64,000 nt of DNA from contig NZ_CP041405.1 of assembly GCF_007066085.1 (NCBI RefSeq), positions 4,853,001 to 4,917,000 of the forward strand, written 5' to 3'. Made by a program: the position numbers and the translations under genes. Shown here piece after piece: positions 1 through 12,400 of this stretch; positions within the stretch are counted from its first letter, which is position 1; each line of letters starts with the position of its first letter. Under the pieces are notes generated by a model that did no database searches, was not told the origin of the DNA, and worked only from the letters and a program-made list of their open reading frames with translations. The stretch is from Paenibacillus thiaminolyticus. GTDB taxonomy: Bacteria > Bacillota > Bacilli > Paenibacillales > Paenibacillaceae.

Positions 1-842
1 AGCCTTCCGGCGGCGAGCGGACGGTAACGGACGAGCTTGGCCATGAAATCAGAATTCCCGCCGAGCCCAAGAACATTTTCGCTCCCAACATGGAAGATTC
101 CTTGCTCAAGCTGGGCGTCAAGCCGATAGCGCAATGGTCCAACGGGAACATGGGGCATGATTACCTGCAAGAGGAATTGAAGGACGTGCCGAAGCTTGAT
201 CTCTCGGGAGGACTGCCATCGCCGGAGACGTTAATGGCTTACAATCCTGACTTGATTATTTTGCATACGGACACCTATGCCCAGAACGGGAACTATGAAA
301 GCTACTCCAAGATTGCGCCAACCTATGTATTCAAAAATGCTTCCGGAAATATTGAGAAATCCCTCACTGCCATTGGAGATCTGCTTGGCAAAACCGAGGA
401 GGCCAATAAGGCGCTGGAGGCTTATCAGCAAAAAGTGAAGGAAGGCCGGGAAAAGCTGAAGGAAGCGGTCGGAGACAAAAAGGTGGCGATTATCCGCTTT
501 GCCCATAAAGGCGTCAGCCTGATGGGCGGCCAATACTTGTGCGGTTATGTCGTGCACCGCGATCTGGAGCTCGGGATATCCAATCTGGTAGGGAATGAGA
601 ATAGCGCCAGCATATCTATGGAGATTCTCCCGGAATTGGACGCGGACTATATTTTTGTTCTCAATGCCTATAACCAGGGGACGGAGCGCATGACAGAAAT
701 GATGGAAAGTCCAATCTGGAAGAGCATGCCTGCCGTCAAGGAGGGCCATGTATACGAAGTCAGCAATAAATATTGGCTTGGCAGCGGGCTCATCGCTTAC
801 GAAAAAATTGTAGACGACACGGTTCGGCTGCTGACGGAATGA
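1..842 (+). CDS. Iron-siderophore ABC transporter substrate-binding protein (FeuA-like), 5' truncated
   Basis: The reading frame is already open at the window edge (first full codon at base 3), so the signal peptide and lipobox lie outside. The visible start reads as the first strand of a periplasmic-binding-protein fold (TVTDELGHEIRIPAEPKNI), the usual start of the mature part in FeuA-type receptors. The rest fits the helical-backbone family that binds ferric catecholates. A BesA-like esterase begins 13 bp downstream and is followed by the dhb genes, so the substrate is probably the ferric form of the siderophore made by this locus. That substrate is inferred from position. The partner permease and ATPase genes are not in the window. 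Confidence 0.88.
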   Translation, partial: PSGGERTVTDELGHEIRIPAEPKNIFAPNMEDSLLKLGVKPIAQWSNGNMGHDYLQEELKDVPKLDLSGGLPSPETLMAYNPDLIILHTDTYAQNGNYESYSKIAPTYVFKNASGNIEKSLTAIGDLLGKTEEANKALEAYQQKVKEGREKLKEAVGDKKVAIIRFAHKGVSLMGGQYLCGYVVHRDLELGISNLVGNENSASISMEILPELDADYIFVLNAYNQGTERMTEMMESPIWKSMPAVKEGHVYEVSNKYWLGSGLIAYEKIVDDTVRLLTE

Positions 843-855
843 GCGGGGGGATAAC

Positions 856-1704
856 ATGACACGGAACATCATTACGCTTGATCAGCTTGCGCGCCGCCAG
901 GTCGGCATTCCCCGCGCGGAGCAGTGGACGCTGCGCTCGCGGGCCGAGAACCGCACCTACCGGATTATTGTGGCGCAGCCGGAGGGGGAGCCCCCTGCTT
1001 CGGGATATCCGGTGATCTATTTGCTGGACGGCAACTCGGTATTCGGAACGATGGTCGAGGCGGTGCGCCTGCAGAGCCGCCGTCCTGACAAGACGGGAGT
1101 GGCTCCGGCAATCATTGTAGGAATTGGCTATGAGACGGAGGCTTCCTATGCGCCGAATCGCTTTTACGATTACACGCCGGTTCCGAATACGGAGTACAGG
1201 CGCAGATCCGATGGAGCAGAGCTGCCTGAACAAGGCGGGGCAGTTGCGTTCCTCCAATTCATCGAGGAGGAGCTGAAGCCGCAGATCGCAAGCGAGTTCC
1301 GGATTGACCGGAACAGGCAGACGATATTCGGGCACTCTCTCGGCGGTCTGTTCGTGCTGTATGCGTTATTAACGAAGCCGGATGCGTTCCGGCACTATAT
1401 TGCAGGCAGTCCGTCCATCCATTGGAGCAAGGAATATTTGCTGGAGCAGGAGGAGACATTCACGGCCCGTGTGCGGGAGGAGCCCGTCAACGTCCGGCTG
1501 CTGCTCGGAGTCGGGGAGCAGGAGAAAAGCCATGTCGCCCGCAATTGCGACAGCGCCAGGGAGCTCGCAGAGCGACTGTCTTCTCTCTCCGACTGGGGAG
1601 TGAGCGCCGTATATCAAGAATTTGAAGATGAAGGGCATGTCTCGGTGCTGCCGATTCTGATCAGCCGGGCATTGCGGTTTGCCCTGCATCCGGAACAACA
1701 ATGA
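856..1704 (+). CDS. besA: Siderophore trilactone esterase, BesA-like alpha/beta hydrolase
   Basis: A 282-residue alpha/beta hydrolase of the Fes/IroE/BesA esterase family. The nucleophile elbow GHSLGG puts the catalytic serine near residue 161, and the conserved [10 protein letters not shown] segment near residue 55 is typical of the family. The start has a purine-rich Shine-Dalgarno (GCGGGGGGAT) just upstream. There is no signal peptide, so it acts in the cytoplasm. BesA hydrolyses the ester lactone of imported ferric bacillibactin so that iron can be released. Its place between the receptor gene and dhbA matches the besA-dhb arrangement of Bacillus and supports co-regulation with the siderophore genes. 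Any Fur box would lie upstream of the window. Confidence 0.85.
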   Translation: MTRNIITLDQLARRQVGIPRAEQWTLRSRAENRTYRIIVAQPEGEPPASGYPVIYLLDGNSVFGTMVEAVRLQSRRPDKTGVAPAIIVGIGYETEASYAPNRFYDYTPVPNTEYRRRSDGAELPEQGGAVAFLQFIEEELKPQIASEFRIDRNRQTIFGHSLGGLFVLYALLTKPDAFRHYIAGSPSIHWSKEYLLEQEETFTARVREEPVNVRLLLGVGEQEKSHVARNCDSARELAERLSSLSDWGVSAVYQEFEDEGHVSVLPILISRALRFALHPEQQ

Positions 1705-1717
1705 GGGGTTGACTAAG

Positions 1718-2506
1718 GTGGAGTATCCAGGAATCAAGGGAAAAGTCGCATTGGTTACCGGCGCTGCCCAAGGCATCGGGGAAGCGGTGGCGCGGTCGCT
1801 TGCCGGACTCGGGGCGATCGTCGCGGCCGTCGATCAGAACGCCGCGGGCGTCGAGAAGCTCGCAGCCGAACTGCGCGGCGCGGGGAATTACCGTGCCGCA
1901 GCATACCCGGCAGACGTGGGAGACCGGGCGGCCGTGGAAGAAGCGGTGGAGCGAATCGAACAGGAGCTGGGTCCGATTGAGATTGTCGTCAATGTGGCGG
2001 GGCTGCTGCGGGCAGGGCCCATCGAGTCGCTTACCGATGAAGATTGGCAGGAGACCTTCAGGGTCAACGTCAACGGCGTATTTTATGTGTCCCGCGCTGC
2101 CGTCAGGCACATGGCGCTCCGCGGTTCCGGAGCCATTGTGACCGTAGGGTCGAACGCGGCCGGGGTGCCGCGGATGCATATGTCAGCCTATGCGGCTTCG
2201 AAGGCGGCCGCAGCCATGTTCACCAAATGTCTCGGGCTGGAGTACGCCCGGAACCATATCCGCTGCAATATCGTAGCGCCCGGATCCACGGACACGGACA
2301 TGCAGCGGGCGTTATGGAGCGGCAATGACGGCGCGGCGGCCGTCATTAGCGGCTCGCCGGAGGCGTTCCGCTTGGGTATCCCGCTTCGCAAGCTGGCCAT
2401 GCCCTCAGATATTGCCGATGCGGTGATCTTCCTCGTATCCGACCGGGCGCGGCATATTACGATGCATGAATTATGCGTCGACGGCGGTGCGACCTTGGGG
2501 TGCTGA
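1718..2506 (+). CDS. dhbA: 2,3-dihydro-2,3-dihydroxybenzoate dehydrogenase
   Basis: A 262-residue short-chain dehydrogenase, close in length to B. subtilis DhbA. The NAD-binding motif is TGAAQGIGE near residue 14 and the catalytic YxxxK is in YAASKAA. It oxidises 2,3-dihydro-2,3-dihydroxybenzoate to 2,3-dihydroxybenzoate (DHB), the last step of DHB formation. The frame is open from an ATG at 1679, but that start overlaps the esterase gene. GTG at 1718, nine bases after GAGGGG, gives the family's normal N-terminus ([15 protein letters not shown]) and is preferred. TTG at 1709 abuts the GAGGGG and is unlikely. The next gene starts 25 bp downstream. Confidence 0.93.
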   Translation: MEYPGIKGKVALVTGAAQGIGEAVARSLAGLGAIVAAVDQNAAGVEKLAAELRGAGNYRAAAYPADVGDRAAVEEAVERIEQELGPIEIVVNVAGLLRAGPIESLTDEDWQETFRVNVNGVFYVSRAAVRHMALRGSGAIVTVGSNAAGVPRMHMSAYAASKAAAAMFTKCLGLEYARNHIRCNIVAPGSTDTDMQRALWSGNDGAAAVISGSPEAFRLGIPLRKLAMPSDIADAVIFLVSDRARHITMHELCVDGGATLGC

Positions 2507-2531
2507 GATAGATGGAAGGGAGACGGTTGAA

Positions 2532-3785
2532 ATGCTGAAATATGACGATGCGGCTCTTGCGGCTTCTGCCGCAGAGCTGCTGGAGCAATACCGGACGGGA
2601 ACGTCCTTCTTTTTTTCTTCGCCCGAACGGACTGTGCTGGCGCGGGGAGAATGGGCGCGGGTGCCCGTACAAGAGGGGCTGGACGGGTGCCATCGCCTGC
2701 CCGAGCGCGTGGCGGCTCTTCTCGCCGTGGCGAGACAGGCGGGCCATGCCATACCGCTCGTTGCAGGCGCAATTCCATTCGCTCCTGCGAAGCCCGCGCA
2801 GCTCATCGTCCCGAACGATGTGCAATGGGCAGGACCGTTGCGCTTCGATACCGGCCTGCTGCGGGAACAGCCCGTGGCATCGGCATGGGAGATCCAGCCG
2901 ATTCCGGAGCCGGACAGATTTATGGATGGCGTGAACGAAGCGCTGGCCCGTCTTGGCGAAGGCGCGCTTCAGAAGGTGGTGCTGTCGAGAACGCTGCGCA
3001 TGACGGCGCCGGAAATTGTCGATGTCCATCAACTGTTGCGCAATTTGGCTGGTCATAATACCCATGGTTATACGTTTGCGGTCGATTTGGCGGCGGGAGA
3101 TGACAGCGCGGCGGAAGCACACACGGGGCGCACCGGTCCCCGCACGCTGATAGGGGCCAGCCCGGAGCTGCTCGTCACGAAGACAGGGGGGCGGGTGACG
3201 GCCAATCCGTTGGCAGGCTCCGCGGCCCGCAGCGATGATCCCGATGAGGACAAGCGCAGGGCGGCTGCGCTGCTCGCCTCCGGCAAGGACAGGCATGAGC
3301 ATGAAGTCGTGATCGATGCGGTCGTCGCCGCGTTGCGTCCCTATTGCCGGGCCTTGCATGTTCCCGCCGGGCCGTCGCTCGTGCAGACGAAGACGATGTG
3401 GCATCTCTCCACCAACATAACCGGGGAGCTTGCCGATCCTGCGGTTTCATCGCTGGAGTTGGCCATGGCGCTTCATCCGACGCCTGCGATTTGCGGAACA
3501 CCCACGGATCTCGCTCGCGCCGTGATTAAGGACATCGAGCCCTTCGAGCGGGATTACTATACAGGCGCAGTCGGTTGGTGCGACGTGAATGGAGACGGGG
3601 AGTGGGCTGTCACGATCAGGTGCGCGGAGGCGGAAGGACGGACGCTGCGCCTGTTCGCCGGAGCGGGAATCGTCGCCGGCTCGAACGCGGCCTCGGAGCT
3701 TGAGGAGACATCGGCCAAGTTCCGCACGCTGCTGCTTGCCATGGGAGTGGATCAAGAACAATGTTCAACGGTGAAGGAGAGATGA
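2532..3785 (+). CDS. dhbC: Isochorismate synthase
   Basis: A 417-residue chorismate-utilising enzyme converting chorismate to isochorismate, the first committed step to DHB. The early motif [11 protein letters not shown] is characteristic of DhbC/EntC/MenF proteins. The C-terminal chorismate-binding domain includes [11 protein letters not shown] and [14 protein letters not shown], which hold conserved active-site and magnesium-binding residues. The frame is open from 2466, but ATG at 2532 with GAAGGGAG about nine bases upstream gives the normal N-terminus and avoids overlap with dhbA. The stop overlaps the Shine-Dalgarno region of dhbE, indicating translational coupling. Confidence 0.93.
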   Translation: MLKYDDAALAASAAELLEQYRTGTSFFFSSPERTVLARGEWARVPVQEGLDGCHRLPERVAALLAVARQAGHAIPLVAGAIPFAPAKPAQLIVPNDVQWAGPLRFDTGLLREQPVASAWEIQPIPEPDRFMDGVNEALARLGEGALQKVVLSRTLRMTAPEIVDVHQLLRNLAGHNTHGYTFAVDLAAGDDSAAEAHTGRTGPRTLIGASPELLVTKTGGRVTANPLAGSAARSDDPDEDKRRAAALLASGKDRHEHEVVIDAVVAALRPYCRALHVPAGPSLVQTKTMWHLSTNITGELADPAVSSLELAMALHPTPAICGTPTDLARAVIKDIEPFERDYYTGAVGWCDVNGDGEWAVTIRCAEAEGRTLRLFAGAGIVAGSNAASELEETSAKFRTLLLAMGVDQEQCSTVKER

Positions 3786-3787
3786 GC

Positions 3788-5416
3788 ATGGTGCTGCCGG
3801 GATGCCCTGCATGGCCGGAAGAATGGGCCGAACACTACCGCGAGCTGGGATGCTGGCGCGGAGAGACGTTCGGCGGAATGCTGCGTCAGCGCGCCGCGGC
3901 TCACGGGGATCGCGTTGCTATCGTCAGCGGCGATCGGCGGATAAGCTATGCGGAGCTTGATGCCAGCGTGGACCGCCTCGCTGCCGGATTCCGCAACTTG
4001 GGGATTCGGCCGCGTGATCGGGTTATCGTTCAGCTGCCGAATATTCCGCAATTTTTTGAAGTTATTTTTGCGCTGTTCCGGTTGGGGGCCCTGCCCGTCT
4101 TCTCGCTGCCGGCGCACCGCAAGAGCGAGATCGTCTATTTATGCGAATTCACCGAAGCCGCGGCTTATATTATCCCTGATACCGACATGGGATTTGATTA
4201 CCGGAAGCTTGCCGATCAGGCGCGGGAGGCGGCTCCAGGCTTGCGCCACGTGATTGTGGCGGGGAATCCGGGGAAGTACGCGGCGCTGGACGAGCTGTAT
4301 GCCGAGCCTGCGGACGACATCGAGGGGCCGCGGCCCGAGGATGCTGCCTTTTTCCAGCTTTCCGGCGGGACGACCGGGCTTCCTAAGCTGATTCCCCGCA
4401 CGCATGATGATTACATCTACAGTCTGCGGGTGAGCGCCGAGATCTGCGCTCTGGATGGGAACAGCGTCTATTTGGCGGTGCTTCCCGTCGCTCATAACTA
4501 CCCGCTCAGCTCGCCGGGAACGCTGGGAACGCTCTATGCCGGCGGCAAGGTTGTGCTGGCGCCTGGAGCCAGCCCTGACATCGCGTTCCCCCTTATCGCG
4601 AAGGAATGCGTCACAATTACAGCCGTCGTGCCGCCGCTGGCCTTGATCTGGCTCGATGCGGCGGGATCCCGCCGTGATGACCTGTCTTCTCTTCAGGTCT
4701 TGCAGGTAGGCGGAGCCAAGTTCAGCGCGGAGGCGGCCAAGCGGGTACGCGATGCGATGGGGTGCACGCTGCAGCAGGTCTATGGAATGGCGGAAGGGCT
4801 GGTGAATTACACGAGGCTGGATGATCCGGAAGACATTGTCGTGAACACGCAAGGACGGCCGATGTCGCCATATGATGAAATCCGGCTGGTCGATGACGAT
4901 GACTGCGATGTCGGGCCGGGGGATACGGGGCATCTGCTGACGCGCGGGCCTTATACCATCCGCGGCTATTACAAGGCCGAGAAGCATAACGCCAGGGCGT
5001 TCACGACCGACGGATTTTACCGTACGGGCGACTTGGCCCGATTGACCTCATCCGGTTATCTGGTCATTGAAGGCCGGGCGAAGGACCAAATTAATCGCGG
5101 CGGAGACAAGGTGGCGGCCGAAGAAGTAGAGAATCACCTTCTGGCCCATCCCGGCGTGCACGATGCGGCGGTGGTGGCGATGCCGGACGAGTTCCTCGGG
5201 GAGCGCACATGCGCCTTCGTTATTCCTTATCCGTCCTCGCCGCTGACGGCTGCTGAACTGAAAGCCTTCCTCAGGGAGCGAGGGTTAGCAGCTTACAAAA
5301 TCCCCGATCGGGTGGAGCTCACGGATTCGTTCCCGAAGACGGGGGTTGGCAAGGTAAGCAAAAAGGCGCTGCGCGAGCTTATTGCCAGTAAGCAGCACGC
5401 GCTCGCCGATCTGTGA
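3788..5416 (+). CDS. dhbE: 2,3-dihydroxybenzoate-AMP ligase
   Basis: A stand-alone adenylation enzyme of about 542 residues that activates DHB as the acyl-adenylate and loads it on the aryl carrier domain of DhbB. The ANL-family core is complete: [16 protein letters not shown] is the phosphate-binding loop, [12 protein letters not shown] follows, then YRTGDLAR and the C-terminal [13 protein letters not shown] with the catalytic lysine. Three in-frame ATGs occur at 3761, 3782 and 3788. The last sits eight bases after AAGGAG and begins [20 protein letters not shown], as in DhbE. The 3782 ATG overlaps the dhbC stop but is only two bases from the Shine-Dalgarno. Confidence 0.93.
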   Translation: MVLPGCPAWPEEWAEHYRELGCWRGETFGGMLRQRAAAHGDRVAIVSGDRRISYAELDASVDRLAAGFRNLGIRPRDRVIVQLPNIPQFFEVIFALFRLGALPVFSLPAHRKSEIVYLCEFTEAAAYIIPDTDMGFDYRKLADQAREAAPGLRHVIVAGNPGKYAALDELYAEPADDIEGPRPEDAAFFQLSGGTTGLPKLIPRTHDDYIYSLRVSAEICALDGNSVYLAVLPVAHNYPLSSPGTLGTLYAGGKVVLAPGASPDIAFPLIAKECVTITAVVPPLALIWLDAAGSRRDDLSSLQVLQVGGAKFSAEAAKRVRDAMGCTLQQVYGMAEGLVNYTRLDDPEDIVVNTQGRPMSPYDEIRLVDDDDCDVGPGDTGHLLTRGPYTIRGYYKAEKHNARAFTTDGFYRTGDLARLTSSGYLVIEGRAKDQINRGGDKVAAEEVENHLLAHPGVHDAAVVAMPDEFLGERTCAFVIPYPSSPLTAAELKAFLRERGLAAYKIPDRVELTDSFPKTGVGKVSKKALRELIASKQHALADL

Positions 5417-5442
5417 AAATAACGATGAAAAGAGGGGATATT

Positions 5443-6423
5443 ATGGCTCTTCCTTCCATATTGCCTTATCCGATGCCTGCGGAGTCTGAACTGCCGGCCA
5501 ACAAGGTGGCCTGGACGCCCGATCCGAAGCGGGCCGTTCTTCTGATTCACGATATGCAGCAATACTTCGTCGACGCTTTCAACGCAGATGAATCGCCTGT
5601 CCCGGAATTAGTAGAGAACATCCGGGAGCTTCGCGCGCAATGCGCCGCGCTCGGCATCCCTGTCGTGTACTCGGCCCAGCCCGGCGGACAGAGCCCCGAA
5701 CGGCGCGGATTGCTATGCGATTTCTGGGGACCGGGCATGAATGACGGGCCAGATCAGAAAAAAATCGTGGAACCGCTGGCTCCCGGCGAGCAGGATATCG
5801 TGGTGACGAAATGGCGGTACAGCGCGTTTCAAAAAACAGAGCTGCTCGATATCCTGCGCCAGCAGGGCCGGGATCAATTGATTGTGTGCGGCATTTATGC
5901 ACATATTGGATGTCTCATGACCGCATGCGAAGCATTCATGCAGGATGTGCAGCCTTTCTTCGTCGCCGACGCTGTCGCGGATTTCTCGGCAGACAAGCAT
6001 CGGATGGCTCTCGCTTACGCCGCCGAACGCTGCGCGGTCACGATTACGACCCGGCATCTCGTCGAGGATCTGGCCCGGTTGGGGGATTCGGCGTCTATTT
6101 CTGAATCCGCTCCGGCGTCTGAGCCGAGCCTTCAGGCCCCGCCCGAAGGAGAGCCCTTGCCATTGACGCGGCAAGCGGTGCGCGTTGAAGTGGCAGGACT
6201 GCTGCAGGAGCATCCGTCCCGGATTGCGGATGATGACAACCTGATTCATATTTGGGGACTGGATTCGATCCGGATTATGAGTCTGATCGAACGTTGGCGC
6301 CGCGGCGGAACCGAGGTAAGCTTCTCGGAGCTGGCCGAACGCCCTACATTGGCCGACTGGTGGCAGCTTATATCTTCCCGGATGAGCCGCTCTTTGCCGA
6401 ACGGCGATTATTTTACTGTATAG
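5443..6423 (+). CDS. dhbB: Isochorismatase fused to an aryl carrier protein domain
   Basis: A bifunctional protein of about 326 residues. The N-terminal 205 or so residues are an isochorismatase-type hydrolase ([13 protein letters not shown] with the catalytic aspartate; [15 protein letters not shown]). It cleaves isochorismate to 2,3-dihydro-2,3-dihydroxybenzoate and pyruvate. After a Ser/Ala/Pro-rich linker, the C-terminal aryl carrier domain has the phosphopantetheine site in [10 protein letters not shown] (serine near residue 275). DHB is attached there for transfer to DhbF. ATG at 5443, five bases after AGAGGGG, is preferred to the GTG at 5413 that overlaps dhbE. Confidence 0.93.
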   Translation: MALPSILPYPMPAESELPANKVAWTPDPKRAVLLIHDMQQYFVDAFNADESPVPELVENIRELRAQCAALGIPVVYSAQPGGQSPERRGLLCDFWGPGMNDGPDQKKIVEPLAPGEQDIVVTKWRYSAFQKTELLDILRQQGRDQLIVCGIYAHIGCLMTACEAFMQDVQPFFVADAVADFSADKHRMALAYAAERCAVTITTRHLVEDLARLGDSASISESAPASEPSLQAPPEGEPLPLTRQAVRVEVAGLLQEHPSRIADDDNLIHIWGLDSIRIMSLIERWRRGGTEVSFSELAERPTLADWWQLISSRMSRSLPNGDYFTV

Positions 6424-6438
6424 AAGGAGGCGATGCTC

Positions 6439-9400
6439 ATGCATGATCTTGATGGTGGCCGCTGGCCTTTGTCAGGGGCGCAGTCGGGCATTTGGTTCGC
6501 GCAGCAGCTTGATCCGGACAACCCGATATTCAATACCGGAGAATACATTGACATCCGCGGACCTGTTGACCCGGATCGCTTCGAGACGGCGGTACGCCAG
6601 GCCGTAATGGAGGCGGAAGCGCTGCACGCGCGCTTTGAGGAGGATCAGGACGGTCCTTGGCAGACGATCGTCCCGTCATCCGATTGGACGATGCATAGGA
6701 TCGATGTCAGCAGCGAGGAGGATCCGCATGCAGCGGCAGAAGCCTTGATGAAGCACGATCTGGCTCAGCCTGTTGACCTGCGCCGCGGTCCGCTGTTTAC
6801 CGAAGCGTTATTCAAGCTTGCGCCCGATCGGTTCTATTGGTACCAACGCATTCATCATATTGTCATCGATGGTTACGGCTTCTCGCTATTGACGCGAAGG
6901 GCGGCGCAAATTTATACGGCGCTCGCTCATGATTTGCCGTTCAGTGAAGGGGCATTCGGTTCGTGGCGCTCGGTCCTGAAGGAAGATGCGGCTTATCGCG
7001 CATCGGAACGGCTGGAGCGGGATCGGCAATTTTGGCTGGCCCGCTTCCCCGATCATCCGGAAGCGGCCAGTCTGGGCGATCGGACTCAGCGCACGTCGCG
7101 AAGCTTCCTACGCCAGTCCATGGAGCTGCCGTCAAGCGTCATGGACGCTTGGCAGGCGGCCGCAAGCGGAATGGGGACAAGCTGGCCCGACGCCGTGTTG
7201 GCCGCCGCTGCGCTCTATGTGCATCGGCTCGCCGGCACGGACGACGTCATACTCGGCGTGCCGATGATGTGCCGCCTCGGTTCCGCGGCGCTGCGCGTTC
7301 CCGGCATGGTAATGAATCTGCTGCCGCTGCGTGCCGCCGTCCGGCCGGATATGAGCGTGAGCGAGCTTGTGGGGCAGATCTCCGGGAATATGCGCGAGAT
7401 CCGAAGGCATCAGGACTATCGGCATCAGGATCTGCGGCGCGACCTGAAATTAGTGGGGGACAACCGGAGGCTGTTCGGACCTCTCATCAATATCATGCCG
7501 TTTATCGAGGAACTGAACTTTGCCGGATACCGCGGCAGCATACGCAATCTGGCGGCCGGTCCTGTCGATGATCTGACGATTCATGTCTCCTGCGGCTCCA
7601 GCGGGAGCGGGCCGCGCATCGACTTCGATGCCAACCCCGCAATCTACGATGCAGGTGAGCTGAGCGCGCATCTGCGCCGCTTCCTGCATGTGCTGGACAA
7701 GCTGGCTGCGTCCGATCCCGGCCAACCGATCGGCCGCCTGGATCTGCTGCTGCCTGAAGAACGTCTTCAGGTGGTGGATGCATGGAATGACACCGCCCAC
7801 AGGCTGGCGCAATGGAGCGTGCCGGCATTGTTCGAGGAGCAGGCAGCGAGCACGCCCGATGCCGTGGCGGCGATCTTCGAAGATACATCGCTCCGTTATG
7901 CGGACTTGAACGCGCGCGCCAACCGGCTGGCGCATCTGCTGATTGCGCATGGCGCCGGCCCGGATCGGATCGTGGCTCTGGCCCTCCCGCGTTCGCTCGA
8001 GATGGTCATCGCCATCCTGGCGGTGCATAAGGCGGGAGCGGCTTATTTACCGATCGATCCGGATTATCCGCCCGCCCGGATTGCCTATATGCTGAATGAT
8101 GCCGCTCCGATGTGCCTCGTTACGGTCCAGGAGGCAGACTCCAGGCTGTCTGGTTCCGGCCCAATGCCGAAGATCTTGATGGATGAACCTGCGACCAGGG
8201 ACCGCCTGGAACGGCAAGCCGAACACAATCCGAATGACGCCGACCGGATATGCCGCTTGTCGCCGCTTCATCCGTCTTATGTCATTTACACCTCCGGATC
8301 GACGGGCAGACCGAAGGGCGTCTTACTTACCTTCGAAGGACTGGCCAACCTGCTGTTATGCATGCGTGGGCGGTTCGCGCTGGATGACCGGGATCGGCTG
8401 CTGTCCGTGACGACGATCTCCTTCGATATTTCCGTCATGGAGGTGCTGCTGCCGCTCACGACGGGCGCCAGCATCGATATCGCTCCGAAGGATACGATTC
8501 TGGATCCGCAAGCGCTGGCCCGGATAATCAAAGAAACGGGGGCCACGATTATGCAGGCGACCCCGACGCTATGGCAGGCGCTTGCCGCCAGCCATCCCGG
8601 CAGCTTCGACGGGCTGACGGTGATAACCGGGGGCGAGGCCTTGCCGATCGGGCTCAAGCTTGCTCTGCAAGATCTGGATTGCGAGGTGAATAACCAATAC
8701 GGCCCAACGGAGACGACCATTTATTCGACCGCTGCCTTGCTGGGTCCGGAGCGCACGGGTAAGCCGTCTATTGGGGGGCCGATTTGGAATACGAGGCTGT
8801 ACGTGCTCGATGCGGCGCTGCAGCCGGTTCCGCCGGGGGTCGCGGGGGAGCTGTACATTGCGGGCGCCGGGTTGGCGCGCGGCTATCTGGGCCGGCCGGA
8901 GCTGACGGCGGAGCGGTTCGTGGCGGATCCGTTCGGGCCTCCGGGCACCCGGATGTATCGCACGGGCGATCTCGTGACATGGCTGGCTGACGGCTCCATT
9001 GATTATTTGGGGCGTGCTGATCATCAGATTAAGCTGCGCGGCTTCCGCATCGAGACAGGCGAGATTGAGGATCTTCTCGTCCGGCATGCCGACGTCGCGC
9101 AAGCTGCGGTGATCGTCCGGGAGGATCGGCCGGGGGAGCGGCGCTTGGCCGCTTATGTCGTTCCGGCCTCGCCTTCCGGGATCGATCCGGACGCTTTGCG
9201 CCGCTACGCTGCCGGCCAGCTGCCTGACTATATGGTTCCCGCGGCGATCGTCATGCTGGATGCCATGCCTCTGACGCCGAACAAGAAGATTGACCGCAAG
9301 GCGCTGCCTATGCCCGATTCTGGACAAGCAGCTGCAGGGCGCGGACCCCGCACCCCGCAGGAGGAGATGCTCTGCGCACTGTTCGCCGAGGCGCTCGGAC

Positions 9401-12400
9401 TGCCCCGCGTCGGCATCGATGATGACTTCTTTGCGCTGGGCGGCCATTCCTTGCTTGCCGGGAGAGTCATCCTCCGCATACGCGAGTCGTTGGGCGCCGA
9501 CCTAAGCATTGGCAGCCTTTTTGAAGAGCCTACGGTGGCGGGGCTTGTCCGGCGGCTGGACGATTCGCGGGAAGCCCGGCCGGCTATGCGTCGAGCCAAG
9601 CGGGAGGACGATATTCCGCTGTCCTTCGCCCAACGGCGGTTATGGTTCTTGTATCGTCTGGAGGGACCGGCTCCGACTTATAATATTCCGCTGGTCGCCC
9701 GCCTGTCCGGTGAGCTGGACATTCGTGCACTGGAGGCGGCTCTCGGCGATGTGGCGGACCGGCATGAGACGCTGCGTACCGTGTTCCCCAATGATGCATC
9801 CGGCGCCTCGCGCCAGCTGATTCTGGATGCCGGCGAGGCACGCCCTCGGCTGATCTTGACCAAGACCAGCGAGGCGGAGCTGCCTGAACGGCTGAAGGAA
9901 GCCGTCCGCTACCGCTTCCGGCTAGCGGACGAGCCTTCGCTTCGGGCCGAATTGTTCGAGCTTGGGCCGAATGAATACGTGCTCCTGCTGCTCCTGCACC
10001 ATATCGCCGGGGACGGATGGTCGCTGTCTCCGTTGACGCGCGATCTGTCTGCCGCCTATGCGGCACGCAGCCGTGGCGAGCATCCGGCATGGCCGCCTCT
10101 TCCGGTTCAATATGCGGACTACGCAATCTGGCAGGAGCGCCTGCTGGGAAGCGGCGGAGATGCTGACAGCCTGATGGCCCGCCAGCTTGAGTTCTGGACG
10201 CGAACGCTCACAGGGTTGCCGGAGGAGTTGGACTTGCCGGCCGATTACCCGCGTCCGGCAGCGGCCAGCCATCAAGGCGGCACCATCCGTTTCCATATTA
10301 ACAAGGAGCTCCACGGCCAGCTCTTGGATCTGGCCCGAGCTGGCAAGGCGAGCCTGTTCATGGTGCTGCAGGCCGCGCTGGCCGTGCTTCTGACGCGGCT
10401 GGGCGCGGGCACCGATATTCCGATCGGCAGCCCGATAACCGGCCGGAACGACGATGCGCTTGACGGTCTAGTCGGCTTGTTCATCAACACGCTGGTGCTT
10501 CGAACCGATACGTCAGGGGACCCCAGCTTCCGCGAATTGCTTGCCAGGGTCCGCGAGGTGAATCTGAACGCGTATGCGCATCAGGATGTGCCGTTCGAGC
10601 GTCTCGTCGAAGCGGTGAACCCCGTTCGCTCCCGTTCTCGGCATCCGCTCTTTCAGATTATGCTGGTGCTGCAAAATACGCCGGCTCCCGCGCTCGATTT
10701 GCCGGGCGTTGCAGCCAGCCTTCAATTGGAAAGCGCGGACACGGCGAAGTTCGACCTGACCGTGGAGCTTCAGGAACGCCGCGATGCGAATGGCGGACCA
10801 GACGGATTGGACGGCATGGTGGAATACAGCGCCGATTTGTTCAAGCGCAGCACGGCCGATGCGCTGGCGGCCCGCTATGTGCGCGTGCTGGAGTCGGCCG
10901 CTGCCGCACCGGACAAGCCGATGGGCCAGCTTGATATTTTGATGCCGGAAGAGCGGCGGCGCATCCTGACGGAATGGAGCGCTCCCGAAGCTGCAGCGCA
11001 GCCGCCGGTCACCATTCCGGAGCTGTTCGAGGCCCAGGCCATTCGTTCGCCGGAGGCGGCAGCCGTCGTTCATGAAGGCAGCGCACTGAGCTATGAGGAG
11101 TTGAACCTGCGGGCGAACCGGCTCGCGCATCTGCTCATGGCGGAGGGGGTAGGTCCCGAGCAGCTCGTGGCATTGGCCCTGCCTCGGTCTATCGAGATGG
11201 TTGTCGGCGTATTGGCCGTGCTCAAGGCGGGTGCCGCCTACCTGCCGCTCGATCCGGATTATCCCGCCGAGCGGATCGCTTATATGCTGGAGGATGGAGC
11301 ACCGTTGTGTATGGTGACGAACGCTCAAGTATCCTCCAGGCTGCCGGAGGCCGGAGGCCTGCCGCGGATCGTGCTGGATGAGGCCGCTGTCCATGAGCGG
11401 CTGCGGGAGCAATCCTCTGCCAACCCAAGCGCTCAGGAACGCAACGGGCTCCTGTCTCCGCTCAGTCCGGCCTATATCATCTATACGTCGGGGTCTACGG
11501 GCAAGCCCAAAGGTGTCGTTATCCCGCACCAAAATGTCGTGCGCTTGTTCGCGTCCACCCGGCACTGGTTCCGCTTTGGAGCGGAGGATGTATGGACCTT
11601 GTTTCATTCGTACGCATTCGATTTTTCGGTATGGGAGATCTGGGGTGCGCTCCTGCATGGAGGCCGTCTCGTCGTCGTGCCTCATACGGTAAGCCGATCG
11701 CCGGACGAATTCCTGCGCTTGCTCGCGCAAGAGGGCGTGACCGTCCTGAATCAGACGCCGTCCGCCTTCTATCAGTTGATGCAAGCCGAGCGGGAACAAC
11801 CCGGGTTAGGGCAGACGCTTTCCCTGCGGTATGTTATTTTCGGAGGCGAAGCGTTGGAGCTGGGCCGGCTGGAGGACTGGTATCGCCGCCATCCGGATCA
11901 TGCTCCGAGATTGATTAACATGTACGGCATTACGGAGACGACTGTCCATGTCAGCTACAATGAGCTGGATCGGGACAGTGCCGCCCCGGGAGCCAGCAGC
12001 TTAATCGGCGGGCCGATACCGGATCTGCGAGTGTATGTGCTCGACGGGGCGCTGCAGCCGGCTCCGCCCGGAACGGCGGGGGAAATGTATGTTGCAGGCG
12101 CTGGTCTGGCCCGCGGTTACTGGGGCCGTCCGGGATTGACGGCAGAGCGGTTCGTCGCCGATCCGTTCGGCCCGCCGGGCAGCAGAATGTACCGCACCGG
12201 GGATGTGGCGAAATGGCTCGCTGACGGCACCCTGGATTATGTGGGCCGCGCCGATCATCAGGTGAAGATTCGGGGCTTCCGCATCGAACCGGGCGAGATC
12301 GAAGCCGTGCTAGCCCGTCATCCCGAAGTCGCCCAGGCGGCCGTCGTGGTGCGCGAGGACCGGCCGGGGGACAAGCGGCTGGCCGCTTATGTGGTGTTCG

